A stretch of DNA of 14,741 nt from Bryobacterales bacterium (GCA_003132905.1 PKZC01000337.1:12425-27165), one strand, 5' to 3'. Numbered from the stretch's first letter, positions 1 to 7,667 are shown. Numbers and translations: made by a program. The notes: generated from the sequence alone by a model not told the origin.

Positions 1-196
1 CGAATTTCTGCGGGCCAAGGCGGCGGGATTAGTCGGCGACGACCACATCGTCGCCGAGATTGGACAAGTGCTGGCGGGCGAGGTTCCAGGTCGGCGATCG
101 GCAGAGGAGATCACGGTTTATAAGTCGCTGGGACATGTGGTGCAGGATTTGGCTAGTGCTTGGGCGTTGTATGGAGGGAATGAGGGGCTCCCTTGA
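1..196 (+). CDS. Ornithine cyclodeaminase / mu-crystallin family, C-terminal fragment
   Basis: The reading frame starting at base 2 is open from the window edge to a TGA at 194-196 and gives 64 residues. It shows the typical end of the ornithine cyclodeaminase/mu-crystallin family: GDDHIVAEIGQVLAG, then GR, then EITVYKSLGHVVQDLASA. The glycine-rich KSLG-VQDLA segment is the strongest signature. Family members are NAD(P)-dependent and include ornithine cyclodeaminase, ketimine reductases and delta1-pyrroline-2-carboxylate reductase (LhpI). An aconitase X pair lies downstream on the same strand, so a pyrroline-2-carboxylate reductase that yields L-proline is the most attractive reading. That is inference from context: the N-terminal and cofactor-binding parts lie outside the window. 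The gene ends just before an opposing restriction-modification cassette. Confidence 0.8.
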   Translation, partial: EFLRAKAAGLVGDDHIVAEIGQVLAGEVPGRRSAEEITVYKSLGHVVQDLASAWALYGGNEGLP

Positions 197-241
197 CTCG
201 CGAGAGAAATCGCTCGATCTGCGGCTAGAATTTCGGTTGAC

Positions 242-919
242 CTACGAAAGTTCGCCTGACTCGTCTTCGGGTCCCCCGTCATCTCTTATCGGAATTTTGG
301 CTTTTTCGTCCCTCGGCAGCGCCAGATACGCCTCAACTTCTTTGAGAATGTCTCCCACGAGTTTCGGATTGGACGGCATGCCCAGGCGTTTAACGAATTT
401 TCGACCCGGGTGAATCATGTCCCATAACGATGTGTATTGGCCTTTGCGACGTACTCCAGGTGTCTTAATGCCAAAGCCCGGCGCCATTTTGTTCCAAACC
501 GGCTGGAAGCGGTCGATCATGTAGGTCTCTCCGAGAGGAATCCAAATGTCGTCAACCACGAGGCAGCGGAAGAAGAAATCAGCGAGTCGGAGATTTTCGG
601 CGGCTTCTATAGATTCCGAGTGATGTCGTAGGCGCTGAAACAGGGCCTCGGAAGGTTTTTCGCTTTTGATCGATCCACCTTTGCGCGAGCCTTTGGGGAC
701 GGCCCTCCCAACGTAGATAGGACACTCGAACTTGCCGTGCCGGTTCTGCTCGGCAAGTCGCCTATACTGGGGAAAGTCTCCTACGTAGTAAATTGCGTAA
801 ATGCCTGCCCCGTCGATCTTCTCACTCGGTGGCATCTTCGAAACGCCTTGCTTAAGGAGCGCGTCCCGGACACTCGATCCGAGGTTTTCCTTGTCGAGAG
901 GATTGTAGGCCTTCGCCAA
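242..919 (-). CDS. GIY-YIG restriction endonuclease, Eco29kI type
   Basis: A 225-aa protein matching the Eco29kI-type type II restriction endonucleases, whose prototype cuts CCGCGG. The GIY motif is GIYAIYY (Y41) and the second half-motif is CPIYVGRAVPKGSRKGG (Y69). They are followed by R96 and H100 in FQRLRHH, and by E131 and N143 in GETYMIDRFQPVWN. The R-to-H gap of 4 and the E-to-N gap of 12 match the catalytic set I recall for Eco29kI. The length is close to the prototype's. The start is TTG at 917-919: the conserved-looking N-terminus AYNPLDKENLGSSV follows at once, and the frame has no other standard start codon before an upstream stop. There is no clear Shine-Dalgarno, and the methyltransferase stop is 7 bases away, so translation probably depends on coupling. 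Specificity for CCGCGG is inferred from the family, not shown. Confidence 0.9.
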   Translation of the reverse strand: MAKAYNPLDKENLGSSVRDALLKQGVSKMPPSEKIDGAGIYAIYYVGDFPQYRRLAEQNRHGKFECPIYVGRAVPKGSRKGGSIKSEKPSEALFQRLRHHSESIEAAENLRLADFFFRCLVVDDIWIPLGETYMIDRFQPVWNKMAPGFGIKTPGVRRKGQYTSLWDMIHPGRKFVKRLGMPSNPKLVGDILKEVEAYLALPRDEKAKIPIRDDGGPEDESGELS

Positions 920-926
920 ACGGCGA

Positions 927-2096
927 TTATCGCACCGAGCTAAGCTGGTGTCGAATCCCGCTTGCGACGACCTGACCTAGCAAGACGGGGACAGCGTTAC
1001 CGAGTTGACGCATTGCTTCGGTCCACGCGCCGTGAATAATGTAGTCGTCAGGAAAGGTCTGAAGCCGAGCAGACTCTCGAACCGTGAAGTAACGCACTCG
1101 GCCGTCAGGTGTGAGCAATGTATTCTCCCCTCCCGGCACCCCATGATCACCGGCCTTCAGCGTCTTCGCCGGTTCGTCTAGAGGGCTGCCGCTGTGGCCG
1201 ACATAACTTTTGGCTCCCGGATTATGCTGATGGTTCGGGATTCGAGAAGAGGGATCTTTTTCTGGATCCGGTAGATCAGCGATAGCGTCGCGAACCGTGC
1301 GCCAGGGTTCAAACGTAAATAGGCTCCTCTCATTTCTCAAGCGCTCCACGCGGGTTGCTAATCGGGACGGCATGCTAGGCCTTTTGCGCTTTGCGATCTG
1401 GTGACGATCCCAATAAGCGCCGGTGACCCATTGGTCAACCAACAGACTGTCAAAGGTGTGCGTTGCCTCGGGAAAGGACCATTCCACGCCGAGATCTGAA
1501 CGAAATCCCACGATGATGACCCGCTCCCTCTTCTGTGGCACGCCATAGTTGGCTGCATTGAGAGGGCGAAATACCACGTTGTAATGCAAACCCTTTTCGT
1601 GACCCTTCGTATGATGCCGCTCGAGCCTCGACAGATGGCTGCTCCAATCCTCGTCTCGTTTGGATAACAGGTCTGGATAGCTGAGTTGAAGGATGATGTA
1701 CTCGAAATATTTTGCGAAAGATTCTCGAAGCAAACCCCTTACGTTTTCGACCATTACGGCATGAGGCTTGAGGTGTCGAACAGCCCTCACGACTTCGGGA
1801 AACATATCCCGTTTGTCGAGCGGCCCTTTGTGTTTGCCTCCGATAGAAAACGGTTGGCAGGGAGGTCCGCCCGCCAACGGATGGATCTCTCCTTTGACGT
1901 CGCTAAAATCTACTTTCCGCACATCGCCCGAAAAAAGCCGCCACCCTTGGAGGAGGTTAAAACCGCGCCTCTGATTCTCGCAGATAGTCTTACAGCAATC
2001 CTTGTCGCGCTCGACGACTAAATCATGTCGAAAGCCGGCGTTTTCAATACCGAGCGCAAGGCCGCCCGCCCCCGTGAATAGCTCGATCGATCTCAT
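927..2096 (-). CDS. C5-cytosine DNA methyltransferase of the restriction-modification cassette
   Basis: A 389-aa type II DNA (cytosine-5) methyltransferase that transfers a methyl group from S-adenosylmethionine to cytosine and protects host DNA from the adjacent endonuclease. The motifs are in canonical order: motif I FTGAGGLALG (residues 7-16), motif IV GGPPCQPFS with catalytic C80, motif VI ENV (117-119), motif VIII QKRER (188-192), motif IX RESARLQTFPDDY and motif X QLGNAVP (GNAV at 366-369). The variable target-recognition segment lies between about 200 and 335 and includes AKTLKAGDHGVPGGEN. The ATG at 2094-2096 overlaps the vsr stop in an ATGA, so translation is probably coupled. The endonuclease follows after 7 bases. 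The protein looks complete, with no missing catalytic residue. Confidence 0.95.
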   Translation of the reverse strand: MRSIELFTGAGGLALGIENAGFRHDLVVERDKDCCKTICENQRRGFNLLQGWRLFSGDVRKVDFSDVKGEIHPLAGGPPCQPFSIGGKHKGPLDKRDMFPEVVRAVRHLKPHAVMVENVRGLLRESFAKYFEYIILQLSYPDLLSKRDEDWSSHLSRLERHHTKGHEKGLHYNVVFRPLNAANYGVPQKRERVIIVGFRSDLGVEWSFPEATHTFDSLLVDQWVTGAYWDRHQIAKRKRPSMPSRLATRVERLRNERSLFTFEPWRTVRDAIADLPDPEKDPSSRIPNHQHNPGAKSYVGHSGSPLDEPAKTLKAGDHGVPGGENTLLTPDGRVRYFTVRESARLQTFPDDYIIHGAWTEAMRQLGNAVPVLLGQVVASGIRHQLSSVR

Positions 2097-2503
2097 TCAG
2101 CGTCCAAAAATGCGCGTATTCGGTTCGCAAGAACGCCAGGCATTTTCAATTGGCACTCCCAAAGTACGAGCACTTGCCATCCTTCCTTGCGCAGTTGCTT
2201 CCGGATGAACTGGTCGCGTTTCTTGTTCAGCTCCAATTTGGGTTTCCAAAAGTCTAATCTCGACTTTGGCCATCTCGTGAATTTGCATTGACCATGCCTG
2301 TGCCAAAAACATCCGTGGACAAAAATGATTTTACCTCGACTGGGGAATACTAGATCCGGGTTGCCGGGAAGGTCGCGGACGTGAAGCCGAAATCTGAATC
2401 CCAGGCCGTGAACGAGCCGCCGGATCACCATCTCGGGCTTGGTGTCTTTCGAACGAACTCGGCTCATTCGCTCGCTGCGCTGAGCGGGGGTCAGGGTGTC
2501 CAT
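2093..2503 (-). CDS. vsr: Very-short-patch repair endonuclease (Vsr)
   Basis: A 136-aa Vsr-type endonuclease. It nicks next to T:G mismatches left when 5-methylcytosine deaminates, so it counters mutation caused by the partner C5 methyltransferase. Visible features are D50 in LPGNPDLVF, the core IIFVHGCFWHRHGQC (H63, C65, W67, H68, H70, C73), D97, and C117 in LWEC. These fit the E. coli Vsr metal and zinc ligands with an offset of 0-1. The residue before H63 is V rather than the T of E. coli Vsr. The frame stays open to 2728, but MDTLTPAQRSERMSRVRSKDT is the typical Vsr N-terminus, and AAAGG (2512-2516) sits 8 bases before this ATG. It is the first gene of the vsr-methyltransferase-endonuclease operon. 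Confidence 0.93.
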   Translation of the reverse strand: MDTLTPAQRSERMSRVRSKDTKPEMVIRRLVHGLGFRFRLHVRDLPGNPDLVFPSRGKIIFVHGCFWHRHGQCKFTRWPKSRLDFWKPKLELNKKRDQFIRKQLRKEGWQVLVLWECQLKMPGVLANRIRAFLDAE

Positions 2504-2511
2504 GGCGACGA

Positions 2512-2516
2512 CCTTT
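2512..2516 (-). promoter_or_regulatory. Ribosome binding site fixing the vsr start
   Basis: Read on the minus strand this is AAAGG, 8 bases before the ATG at 2503-2501. It supports the internal vsr start over the longer open frame, whose extra 75 residues do not look like Vsr. Confidence 0.6.
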
Positions 2517-2544
2517 GCTGACCAATGTACTACGTATCGGCTGG

Positions 2545-2585
2545 AGCCGTGAAGTTTTGAGATGATCGACTGACGAAGCCGTGAA
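2545..2585. repeat. Two 9-bp direct repeats upstream of the restriction-modification operon
   Basis: AGCCGTGAA occurs at 2545-2553 and again at 2577-2585, 32 bp apart, which is about three helical turns. Both copies are in the 154-bp space between vsr and the divergent prolyl oligopeptidase. They could be binding sites for a regulator of either gene. No convincing -35/-10 pair was found here, so the role is open and chance occurrence is possible. Confidence 0.35.
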
Positions 2586-2657
2586 CAACGAGTTGCGAGC
2601 AGGGAGCTAAGAATGGGGCCGCAATGATTTTGCGACAATGGAGCCGAAAGGCCTGTT

Positions 2658-4772
2658 GTGAAAACAATCCTGTTGTTCCTCGCCAGCGTGGCGCTATTTC
2701 TAGGCGCCGGCAATGTTTCCAAGCTCAATTATCCGGTTGCGCCGAAGGGCGATCAGGTGGACGACTATCATGGCGCGAAGATCGCCGATCCGTATCGCGG
2801 ATTGGAGAATGCCGATGCCGCGTCCACCGAGAAGTTCGTCCAGCAGGAGAACGAACTGACGTTCGGGTATCTGGCGAAGCTGCCTGGGCGCGAGGCCATC
2901 AAAGATCAGCTCACCAAGCTGTGGAATTATGAGAAATTCGGCGACTTCCACAAAGCCGGGAATCATTATTTCTATTTCCACAATTCGGGCCTTGAAAACC
3001 AGTCGGTGGTGTATGTAACCGATTCGGTCACGTCACCGGGGCGCGTGCTGCTGGATCCAAACACTTATCGGAAGGACGGGACGGCGGCGCTGGATGGCGA
3101 ATCCGACAGCTGGAATGGAAAGCTTTTTGCTTACGCGGTGGCGCAGGCGGGCTCCGATTGGGCGGAGTGGCGCGTGCGCGATGTGGCCACGGGCAAGGAT
3201 CTGCCGGACCTGATTCAGTGGACCAAGGGTAGCGTCGTTTCGTGGGCCGAGGACGATCGCGGATTTTATTATTCGCGTTTTCCACAGCCGCCTCCCGAGA
3301 AACTGCTCACCGTAGCGGCGCTGGACGAGAAGGTTTACTTCCACAAGCTGGGCGATCCACAGTCGGCGGACAAGCTGGTGTACGAGCGGCCGGATCATCC
3401 CAACTGGACCATCGATCCGCTGATGATGGAGGGCGGCCGGTATCTGCTGTTCTACATATATACAGGCGTGCCGGGGAAGAACATGCTGGCCTATCAAGAT
3501 CTGCGCGCCGCGAATCCGAAGACGGCATTGCTGATTTCGTCGGCCGATTTTAGCTACAGTCCGATTGCGGTGATGGGTTCCACATTGTATTTGCAGACTA
3601 ATGACGGCGCGCCGCGCGGGCGAATGATGGCGATGGACATGGAACATCCGGAGCGCGCGAATTGGAAGGAAATTGTTCCGGAACGCGCGGAGACGCTGGA
3701 CAACGCGCAGATCGCCGACGGTAAGCTGCTGTTGTCGTACATGAAAGATGCGCATTCAACCGCACGGCTGATGAGTTTAGACGGCAAGATGGCGAGCGAC
3801 ATCGCGATGCCGGGCATCGGGAGTGCGCAATGGTCGGGTGCGCGGCTTCAGGATAAGGAAATGTTTTATCGGTTCGACGGCTTTACGATTGCGCCCAGCA
3901 TCTACCGATTGGATTTGGAGAGCGGCAAGAGCGCGGCGGTCCGGCAGAGCAAAGTGGCGGCGGATCTATCGCAGTATGAGACGCGGCAGGTGTTCTATTC
4001 CAGCAAAGACGGCACGCGCGTTCCGATGTTTCTCAGCTACAAAAAAGGGCTGGCGCTGAACGGACAAAATCCGACGCTGCTCTATGCCTATGGCGGTTTC
4101 GACATCGCCGAAACTCCAAATTTCCGGCCGGCGATCGTGGAATGGATGCAGATGGGCGGCGTATACGCGTTGGCGAATATCCGCGGGGGGTCGGAATATG
4201 GCGAGGCTTGGCATCAGGCGGGAATGCGCGCCAAGAAGCAGAATGTCTTCGACGATTTCATCGCGGCGGCAGAATGGCTGATCGCGAACAAGTATACGTC
4301 TACACCAAAGCTTGCAATTTTTGGCGGAAGCAATGGCGGGTTGTTAATTGGCGCGGTCCTGAATCAGCATCCGGATTTGTTTGGAGCGGCGATGCCGGCG
4401 GTGGGCGTGATGGACATGCTGCGGTTCCAAAATTTCGGATTCGGTACGCAGTGGGTAGGTGAGTATGGATCGTCGGCGAATCCCGAAGATTTCAAAGTGC
4501 TGCGGGCGTATTCGCCGCTGCACAATATTCGCAAGGGCGCGCAGTATCCGCCCACGCTGATCACGACATCGGACCACGACGATCGGGTGATGCCGGGGCA
4601 TAGCTTGAAGTACGCGGCGACGCTGCAGCAGGCGCAGGAAGGTCCGGCGCCGATTTTGATTCGCATCGAGACGCGCGCCGGGCATGGCGCGGGGAAGCCG
4701 ACGACCAAACAGATCGACGAATGGGCGGACCGCTACGTGTTTCTGAAGAGCGCTCTCAAGATGGGGTCATAG
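2658..4772 (+). CDS. Exported prolyl oligopeptidase (S9A serine peptidase)
   Basis: A 704-aa prolyl oligopeptidase that cleaves short peptides after proline. The start is GTG at 2658-2660, with GAAAGG at 2646-2651 as ribosome binding site. The N-terminus is a Sec signal (MKTILLFLASVALFLGAG), so the enzyme probably works in the periplasm. The S9A N-terminal signature follows (YPVAPKGDQVDDYHG, then ADPYRGLEN), then a beta-propeller region to about residue 430, then the alpha/beta hydrolase domain. The triad is S558 in FGGSNGG, an Asp at 641/642 in DHDDRVMPGHS, and H676 in RAGHGAGKPT. The length matches the family's usual ~700 residues plus a signal peptide. The FAD oxidoreductase gene begins 10 bases downstream, which suggests one operon. 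Freed proline-type amino acids would fit the aconitase X genes further down. Confidence 0.95.
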   Translation: MKTILLFLASVALFLGAGNVSKLNYPVAPKGDQVDDYHGAKIADPYRGLENADAASTEKFVQQENELTFGYLAKLPGREAIKDQLTKLWNYEKFGDFHKAGNHYFYFHNSGLENQSVVYVTDSVTSPGRVLLDPNTYRKDGTAALDGESDSWNGKLFAYAVAQAGSDWAEWRVRDVATGKDLPDLIQWTKGSVVSWAEDDRGFYYSRFPQPPPEKLLTVAALDEKVYFHKLGDPQSADKLVYERPDHPNWTIDPLMMEGGRYLLFYIYTGVPGKNMLAYQDLRAANPKTALLISSADFSYSPIAVMGSTLYLQTNDGAPRGRMMAMDMEHPERANWKEIVPERAETLDNAQIADGKLLLSYMKDAHSTARLMSLDGKMASDIAMPGIGSAQWSGARLQDKEMFYRFDGFTIAPSIYRLDLESGKSAAVRQSKVAADLSQYETRQVFYSSKDGTRVPMFLSYKKGLALNGQNPTLLYAYGGFDIAETPNFRPAIVEWMQMGGVYALANIRGGSEYGEAWHQAGMRAKKQNVFDDFIAAAEWLIANKYTSTPKLAIFGGSNGGLLIGAVLNQHPDLFGAAMPAVGVMDMLRFQNFGFGTQWVGEYGSSANPEDFKVLRAYSPLHNIRKGAQYPPTLITTSDHDDRVMPGHSLKYAATLQQAQEGPAPILIRIETRAGHGAGKPTTKQIDEWADRYVFLKSALKMGS

Positions 4773-4782
4773 AAGAGCGCGG

Positions 4783-6078
4783 ATGCTCGAAAGGCCTTTT
4801 CGCCCCGAGACGCGCGTGGTGCGGCGCAATGGCGGCGCCTCGTTGCGAGAGCACTCGGCTGACATTTGCGTGGTGGGCGCGGGAATCTCGGGTGTTTCCG
4901 CGGCAATCGAGGCGGCGCGGCTGGGGCGCGAAGTGATCCTCATCGATGGCCTGCCCGCGTTGGGCGGTCAAGCGGTAAATTCCATCATCGGAATGATCGT
5001 CGGGCTGTTTGGCAATCCACCGAAGAGCAAGCAATTGACCCATGGAATCGCGGACGACATCATGCGCGATTTGGGCGCGACGGGTGATTTGCATGTCGTG
5101 ATGGGCGGCGTGTCGCTGAACGCGCTTTACAATGAGGTCGCGCTGGGGCGGTGGGTGGAGCGGAAAGTTTTGGAATTGAAGATCACGCCGCTGGTAGGCG
5201 CGATTTTGCGAAGCGTGCGGCGTGAGGGGCGCAGGATCACAGGGCTGGAATTGTCGACGCGCTATGGCGACGTTGTCGTGCGCGCGGATGGATTCGTGGA
5301 TGCGACGGGTGACGCGGCGGTGGTGTGGCAAGCGGGCTTGGACTGTCGCGAGCCTGCTGAAGGAGTCATTTACGGGTCGCAGATGATCGTGATCGAGAAT
5401 TTCGATGAGGCGCATAAGCCGAGCCGCGCGGAAATGTCGGAACGAATTCGCGAGCGCGGCGCTGAGTACGGAATGATCCGCCGCGATGGCTTCGCGATGA
5501 GTTTTCCGGGACGTGCGACAGCGGTGGTGAACATGACGCACATCGAGAATCCCATGGATCCGTTTGGTGCGTCGAAGACCGGCCTGGAAGGTAAGGAGCA
5601 GGCCGACCTGACGATGAAGTTTCTGCGATCGGAATTTCCGGCGACGTTCGCCGAGGCGCGGGTGCGCTCGTACGGGCTGCCTGGCATCCGGCAGACGCGT
5701 TGGATTGTGGGGCGGCATCATCTGACTGTGGATGAAGTGCGGGCGGGCGTGAAGTTTCCCGATAGCGTCGCGCGGACGGCGTGGCCTCTGGAACAGCATC
5801 ACAACGCGGAGGGGTACGTTTGGGAGCCGTTCGAAGCGGATCACGTGCATTACGTTCCGCTCGGAAGCTTGACGCCGCCGGCGGTGGATAATCTGGTGGC
5901 TGCGGGGCGCTGCATCGATGGCGATGCAACGGCGTTGTCGAGCGTGCGTGTGATGGGGCCGTGCATTGCGATGGGCGCGGCGGCGGCGCATGCGTTGGAT
6001 TTGGCGGGGAAGGGGAGCGTCCACGAGATCGATCTGGGCGCGTTGCGGAAGAGGCTGGCGGCGAACGTGGACGAATGA
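4783..6078 (+). CDS. FAD-dependent oxidoreductase (FAD_oxidored type)
   Basis: A 431-aa flavoprotein. The dinucleotide-binding motif is VVGAGISGVSAA (G32, G34, G37), and an acidic residue ends the second strand (D55 in VILIDG), followed by GGQAV. The C-terminal FAD signature LVAAGRCIDGDATALSSVR (from residue 371) is typical of the FAD_oxidored group, in which a Rossmann core is interrupted by a substrate domain. There is no signal peptide, so it is probably cytoplasmic. A GAAGAG-like ribosome binding site lies close before the ATG. The substrate cannot be read from the sequence. Its place between a prolyl oligopeptidase and aconitase X suggests oxidation of an amino or hydroxy acid in the same pathway, but this is inference. 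The opposite strand is also open across the whole gene; that frame is rejected as a shadow. Confidence 0.9.
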   Translation: MLERPFRPETRVVRRNGGASLREHSADICVVGAGISGVSAAIEAARLGREVILIDGLPALGGQAVNSIIGMIVGLFGNPPKSKQLTHGIADDIMRDLGATGDLHVVMGGVSLNALYNEVALGRWVERKVLELKITPLVGAILRSVRREGRRITGLELSTRYGDVVVRADGFVDATGDAAVVWQAGLDCREPAEGVIYGSQMIVIENFDEAHKPSRAEMSERIRERGAEYGMIRRDGFAMSFPGRATAVVNMTHIENPMDPFGASKTGLEGKEQADLTMKFLRSEFPATFAEARVRSYGLPGIRQTRWIVGRHHLTVDEVRAGVKFPDSVARTAWPLEQHHNAEGYVWEPFEADHVHYVPLGSLTPPAVDNLVAAGRCIDGDATALSSVRVMGPCIAMGAAAAHALDLAGKGSVHEIDLGALRKRLAANVDE

Positions 6079-6121
6079 TGCCCTGTGCGAGAATAGTTGC
6101 AGGCGGGGCGCACTTCTGTTA

Positions 6122-6370
6122 GTGACCAACGAACAGCTGTATATGTTGATCGGCATTCCGATGCTGTTTAACGCCACGTTGATCGGGCTTGTCATCGCCT
6201 ACATCAACGCTAAGTCTGGCAAGTCTGATTCACGCTTCGATGGAATGGAGCAGCGATTCGATGCGATCGACAGGCGCTTTGACGACATGCGCGATCTGTG
6301 GCGCGCTGAGCTTCGGCGAGTGGAAGAAGTGCTCGATGCGCGGCTGAAGCACATCGAAGAACGCCATTAA
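6122..6370 (+). CDS. Small membrane-anchored coiled-coil protein
   Basis: An 82-aa protein of unknown function starting at GTG 6122 (VTNEQLYMLIGIPMLF). The frame is open further upstream but there overlaps the FAD gene with low-complexity Arg/Trp sequence, so the internal start is preferred. A G-rich stretch (6101-6110) may serve as ribosome binding site; an ATG at 6143 is the alternative start. Residues 8-29 form one hydrophobic transmembrane segment. They are followed by a charged helix with three seven-residue units, RFDGMEQ, RFDAIDR and RFDDMRD, and a tail that also looks coiled-coil. Similar short 'TNEQLY…F(N)' proteins occur in acidobacteria, but I know of no function. It lies between the FAD oxidoreductase and aconitase X genes, 10 bases before the latter. 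Confidence 0.7.
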   Translation: MTNEQLYMLIGIPMLFNATLIGLVIAYINAKSGKSDSRFDGMEQRFDAIDRRFDDMRDLWRAELRRVEEVLDARLKHIEERH

Positions 6371-6380
6371 CCAGTCGAAT

Positions 6381-7667
6381 ATGTTCCTAGCCGACGACGA
6401 AAAAGCCATGCTGGATGGCGCTGGCGGCGTCGCGAAACAAAAGGCTATGGAATTGTTGGTTCGCTACGCCCAAGCGCTGGGGACTGAGCGATTCGTCGAC
6501 ACCAAAAACATCGCAGGTGTGCCCGGATCATCCACGTTATTTCTACAGAAGTATTTCGACGAACACTCCGGCGACGGAAGCTTTGAAGCCGTATTTTCGC
6601 TCTACGATCTGGATGCGGGCGAAGTGATGGCGGTGCCCGAGGCCGGTGGAAATTGCTGCCACTTGCAGGGCGGAATGGATCTGGCGCACTGGGCCGATCT
6701 CGGGATGAGCCGTGAGGCGATGCAGCATCAGCAGGAAGATGAAGCGGCGCTGGCGCGGCGCGGCGTTCGGATCATGAAGACGTGCACGCCATATCTGGCG
6801 GGTAATCTCCCGGTGAAGGGCGAGCATTGCGCATGGATGGAATCGTCGGCGGTGGTGTACTGCAATTCGGTAATTGGCGCACGCACAAATACGGAAGGCC
6901 GCGAGAGCACCAGCGCCGCCATGCTGACGGGCAAGATTCCCGACTGGGGTTTTCATCGCGATGAACATCGGCAGGCAACCCATCTGATCGAAGTGGAAAC
7001 GTCGGTTGAGAGCGTGATGGATTGGGGCATGCTTGGTTATTTTATCGGCGGCGCGGTGGAAGAAGATATTCCTGTGTTGACGGGCGCGATTCGTCTGGCC
7101 GATCCGCTGCGCCACAAACATTTCGGCGCTGCCGCGGCGTCGTCAGGCGGAGTGGAGATGTATCATATTGTCGGCGTGACGCCGGAAGCTGAGACTCTTC
7201 AGATGGCGCTGGGCGGGCGCAAGCCGGTGGCGACCATTAAGTACGGACCAGAGGAACGCCGCCGCGTATATGAGACGCTGAACGCGAATGGGCGCGATGC
7301 GAACGTCGATTACGTGATGCTGGGTTGCCCGCATGCGTCCATCGAACAATTTCGCGAAGTGGCGCAGTTGCTGGATGGCAAGAAGATCAAGACGCATCTG
7401 TGGATGTTCACGTCGCGCGCGGTGAAGACCGTGGCGGACATGAGCGGATTCACCAAGAAGATCGAAGATGCGGGCGGCCTGGTGATGACCGATACTTGTT
7501 CTGCGATTGCCCGCGCGGTGCCGAAGGGAACGAAAGTAGTGGCGCTCGATTCTGCGAAACAGACGCATTACCTGCCCGCGATGGTGGATGTGGGAGCGTG
7601 GTTCGGCACCACCGAAGATTGCATCCACGCAGCGATGACAGGGCGCTGGACGGGAGAATTGCGATGA
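6381..7667 (+). CDS. Aconitase X large subunit (probable cis-3-hydroxy-L-proline dehydratase)
   Basis: A 428-aa protein of the aconitase X catalytic family (DUF521). Typical segments are the N-terminal DDEKAMLDGAGG, TCTPYLAGN (C135), VVYCNSVIGARTNTEGR (C161), a GGVEMYHIVGVTPEA region, MLGCPH (C316) and MTDTCSAIA (C373). Cysteines among C135, C161, C316 and C373 are the candidate iron-sulfur ligands; I cannot say which from sequence alone. Characterised bacterial members with separate large and small subunits dehydrate cis-3-hydroxy-L-proline to delta1-pyrroline-2-carboxylate. Archaeal members are mevalonate 5-phosphate dehydratases. The bacterial setting and the ornithine cyclodeaminase-family gene upstream favour the hydroxyproline role. 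The stop overlaps the small-subunit start as ATGA, as expected for a heteromer. No strong ribosome binding site is visible before the ATG. Confidence 0.9.
   Translation: MFLADDEKAMLDGAGGVAKQKAMELLVRYAQALGTERFVDTKNIAGVPGSSTLFLQKYFDEHSGDGSFEAVFSLYDLDAGEVMAVPEAGGNCCHLQGGMDLAHWADLGMSREAMQHQQEDEAALARRGVRIMKTCTPYLAGNLPVKGEHCAWMESSAVVYCNSVIGARTNTEGRESTSAAMLTGKIPDWGFHRDEHRQATHLIEVETSVESVMDWGMLGYFIGGAVEEDIPVLTGAIRLADPLRHKHFGAAAASSGGVEMYHIVGVTPEAETLQMALGGRKPVATIKYGPEERRRVYETLNANGRDANVDYVMLGCPHASIEQFREVAQLLDGKKIKTHLWMFTSRAVKTVADMSGFTKKIEDAGGLVMTDTCSAIARAVPKGTKVVALDSAKQTHYLPAMVDVGAWFGTTEDCIHAAMTGRWTGELR

Noticed and set aside
197..204. CTCGCGAG palindrome between the first gene and the endonuclease stop
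   Set aside because: Only 8 bp with no T-run, so not a convincing terminator or recombination site.
231..2605. Target-site duplication flanking the restriction-modification cassette
   Set aside because: Only a loose resemblance (GCTAGAAT near 223 and GCTAAGAAT near 2606) was found, not an exact duplication.
2504..2728. N-terminal extension of vsr
   Set aside because: The added 75 residues do not resemble Vsr and would overlap the divergent peptidase gene; the internal ATG has a ribosome site and the typical Vsr N-terminus.
3033..3755. 240-codon minus-strand frame inside the prolyl oligopeptidase gene
   Set aside because: Arg/His-rich antisense translation with no motifs; the plus-strand peptidase is intact.
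5966..6121. Upstream extension of the 82-aa coiled-coil protein
   Set aside because: It overlaps the FAD oxidoreductase gene in another frame and gives Arg/Trp-rich sequence; the GTG at 6122 precedes the conserved-looking TNEQLY start.
4756..6195. 479-codon open frame on the minus strand opposite the FAD oxidoreductase gene
   Set aside because: The translation is rich in Arg, His and Pro with no recognisable domain. It mirrors a high-GC gene, and the plus-strand protein has clear flavin motifs.
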